The notes under the pieces are model-generated. The model saw nothing but the letters and a program-made list of their open reading frames with translations, was not told where the DNA came from and made no database searches. 15,157 nt of DNA from Cellvibrionales bacterium UBA3090. GTDB taxonomy: Bacteria; Pseudomonadota; Gammaproteobacteria; Pseudomonadales; Porticoccaceae. The stretch spans positions 1 through 15,157 of the forward strand of contig DFBC01000152.1 of NCBI GenBank assembly GCA_002367235.1. The letters are read 5' to 3'. Positions 13,857 to 15,157 of this stretch are shown here, piece after piece; positions within the stretch are counted from its first letter, which is position 1, and each line of letters opens with the position of its first letter. The position numbers were made by a program, and so were the translations under genes.

Positions 13857-14960
13857 ATGAACCTTGCCGACAAAGTACTGGCCGTTAATAACGATTTACC
13901 CATCCGAACTGACCGTCCAGTTCACAGCGGCAAGGTTCGCTCCGTGTACTGGCTCACACCCGAAGATAGCCAGCGCCTAATAAGGGAGCGAGGCTACGAT
14001 GTCGCCGCCGATGCACCACTAGCGATTATGGTCATCAGCGACCGCATCTCTGCCTTTGATTGTATCTGGCACGGAGAAGGCGGCATGAACGGGGTTCCCG
14101 GTAAGGGCGCGGCACTGAATGCTATCTCTAACCATTGGTTCCGACTTTTCCGTGAACAGGGGTTGGCCGACAGCCATATTCTGGAAATCCCCCACCCCTT
14201 TGTGTGGATCGTTCAAAAAGCCAAACCGGTGATGATTGAAGCCATCTGCCGCCAGTATATTACCGGCTCGATGTGGCGCTCTTATGCCAAAGGTGAACGT
14301 GATTTCTGTGGTATTCAACTGCCGGACGATTTGAAAAAAGACCAAAAGCTACCAGAGCTGCTGATCACACCCTCCACCAAGGGTATTCTCAAAGGGCTTC
14401 CCGGTGTGCCCGAAGCCGACGATGTCAACATCACCCGCACTGACATCGAAAACAATGTGGAAGCCTTTAACTTCAGCGCCAAGGAAGACATCGACCTCTA
14501 CGAAAAACTGTTAAAAGAAGGCTTTGACGTTATCAGCGACGAGCTGGCCAAGCTGGACCAGATTTTCGTGGATACCAAATTCGAGTTTGGTTACGTCACC
14601 GATAAAACCGGGAATGAAAAACTGATCTACATGGACGAAGTGGGCACCCCCGACTCTTCCCGCATTTGGGATGGCCCCAGCTACCGCGATGGAAGGGTCG
14701 TGGAAAACTCCAAAGAGAGCTTTCGCCAACTGCTACTCAACCACTTCCCTGACCCGGATATCTTGCTCAACAAAGACCGCATGGATGAGCGCCAAGCCCT
14801 GGCCAGAGATAATGCCCTGCCGGAAGCCGTGCTGATGGAGGTTTCCAAAACTTACGTCTCCATTGCAGAAAAAATTATCGGTGAAAAACTTGGGCTATCG
14901 GAAAATCCCAAGTCAGAAATTATTGAGATTCTCGACAAAAAATTCGGACTGATTGATTAA
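13857..14960 (+). CDS. purC: Phosphoribosylaminoimidazole-succinocarboxamide synthase (SAICAR synthetase), long form
   Basis: This enzyme joins CAIR and aspartate with ATP to make SAICAR in de novo purine synthesis. At 367 residues it is the long form known from Vibrio and Shewanella, not the roughly 236-residue form of E. coli and Pseudomonas. Motifs seen: SGKVRSVYW (24-32), VISDRISAFD (59-68), PGKGAALNAISNHWF (81-95), CRQYITGSMWRSY, VDTKFEFG and DEVGTPDSSRIWD. AAAGGA lies about 9 bases before the ATG. The gene is monocistronic: the upstream doxX is 167 bases away and a terminator follows. In many gammaproteobacteria the short purC follows dapA-bamC; here that slot is empty. Confidence 0.96.
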   Translation: MNLADKVLAVNNDLPIRTDRPVHSGKVRSVYWLTPEDSQRLIRERGYDVAADAPLAIMVISDRISAFDCIWHGEGGMNGVPGKGAALNAISNHWFRLFREQGLADSHILEIPHPFVWIVQKAKPVMIEAICRQYITGSMWRSYAKGERDFCGIQLPDDLKKDQKLPELLITPSTKGILKGLPGVPEADDVNITRTDIENNVEAFNFSAKEDIDLYEKLLKEGFDVISDELAKLDQIFVDTKFEFGYVTDKTGNEKLIYMDEVGTPDSSRIWDGPSYRDGRVVENSKESFRQLLLNHFPDPDILLNKDRMDERQALARDNALPEAVLMEVSKTYVSIAEKIIGEKLGLSENPKSEIIEILDKKFGLID

Positions 14961-14977
14961 CCCATTAAATGACCGAC

Positions 14978-15004
14978 TGCCCCAGGTTCTCTGGGGCAAA
15001 ATTT
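14978..15004 (+). terminator. Terminator after purC
   Basis: TGCCCCAG (14978-14985) and CTGGGGCA (14991-14998) form a perfect 8-bp stem with a GTTCT loop, followed by AAATTT and a pyrimidine-rich run. It lies 17 bases after the purC stop. The U-tract is modest but the stem is strong. Confidence 0.75.
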
Positions 15005-15157
15005 CTCTCCTGTTTCCCCTCTTCTGCCTGTAGGTATCATCAAGCCACAAAAAGATAGAACATCCAAAGTCACTATAAATAAAATATGACCCCAACTTCA
15101 TAGCAGTACCATCACACCGCCCTATAGTAACTAAGTGGATCAACCAGACGCTATTTT

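Noticed and set aside
14961..15157. Minus-strand frame 14913-15143 as a gene at the window end
   Set aside because: It overlaps the 3' end of purC and its terminator hairpin, has no family features, and the rest of this 197-base tail shows nothing recognisable.

Overview
The window looks like chromosomal housekeeping DNA from a free-living, probably marine, gammaproteobacterium of the Pseudomonas/Cellvibrionales-Spongiibacter side of the class. This rests on gene content and family types: a Pseudomonas-type 344-residue DapD, a gammaproteobacterial DapE, a dapA-bamC-metallo-beta-lactamase run, FabV, RsmJ and DUF2789. The genus assignment is inference. I see no transposase, integrase, tRNA, rRNA, CRISPR array or prophage.

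Layout. (1) 25-987: sixA (-) and a YffB/ArsC-like gene (+) diverge from a short shared intergenic region. (2) 640-5127, plus strand: yffB, dapD, a nitrobindin-like heme-barrel gene, dapE and a DUF481 outer-membrane protein. A strong terminator follows dapD. SD-masking hairpins lie directly before dapE and, more weakly, before the DUF481 gene. (3) 5156-6611, minus strand: an OmpA-domain lipoprotein gene and rsmJ, which overlap by 20 bases. (4) 6771-7211: a small leucine-rich-repeat lipoprotein gene. (5) 7212-7634: a 423-base AT-rich convergent intergenic region without a credible gene. It carries a cluster of DnaA-box-like 9-mers and two exact IHF consensus matches 30 bases apart. (6) 7635-11755, minus strand: DUF2789, lpxL, dapA, bamC and an MBL-fold hydrolase; the last three form a tight operon. 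(7) 11894-13081: fabV (-) with its own terminator, divergent from doxX (+), which has a Fur-box-like sequence over its probable promoter. (8) 13857-14960: a long-form purC with its terminator; nothing recognisable after it.

How the genes fit together. DapA, DapD and DapE supply three steps of the succinylase branch of diaminopimelate/lysine synthesis, feeding peptidoglycan as well as protein. BamC, LpxL, the OmpA-type lipoprotein, the DUF481 barrel and FabV all serve envelope building (outer-membrane protein insertion, lipid A acylation, peptidoglycan anchoring, fatty acid elongation). The window is therefore strongly envelope- and cell-wall-centred, with rsmJ (ribosome modification) and purC (purines) as additions.

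No clearly new protein system is visible. The most unusual signals are non-coding: the perfect hairpin covering the dapE ribosome-binding site and start, and the DnaA/IHF site cluster at 7263-7474.
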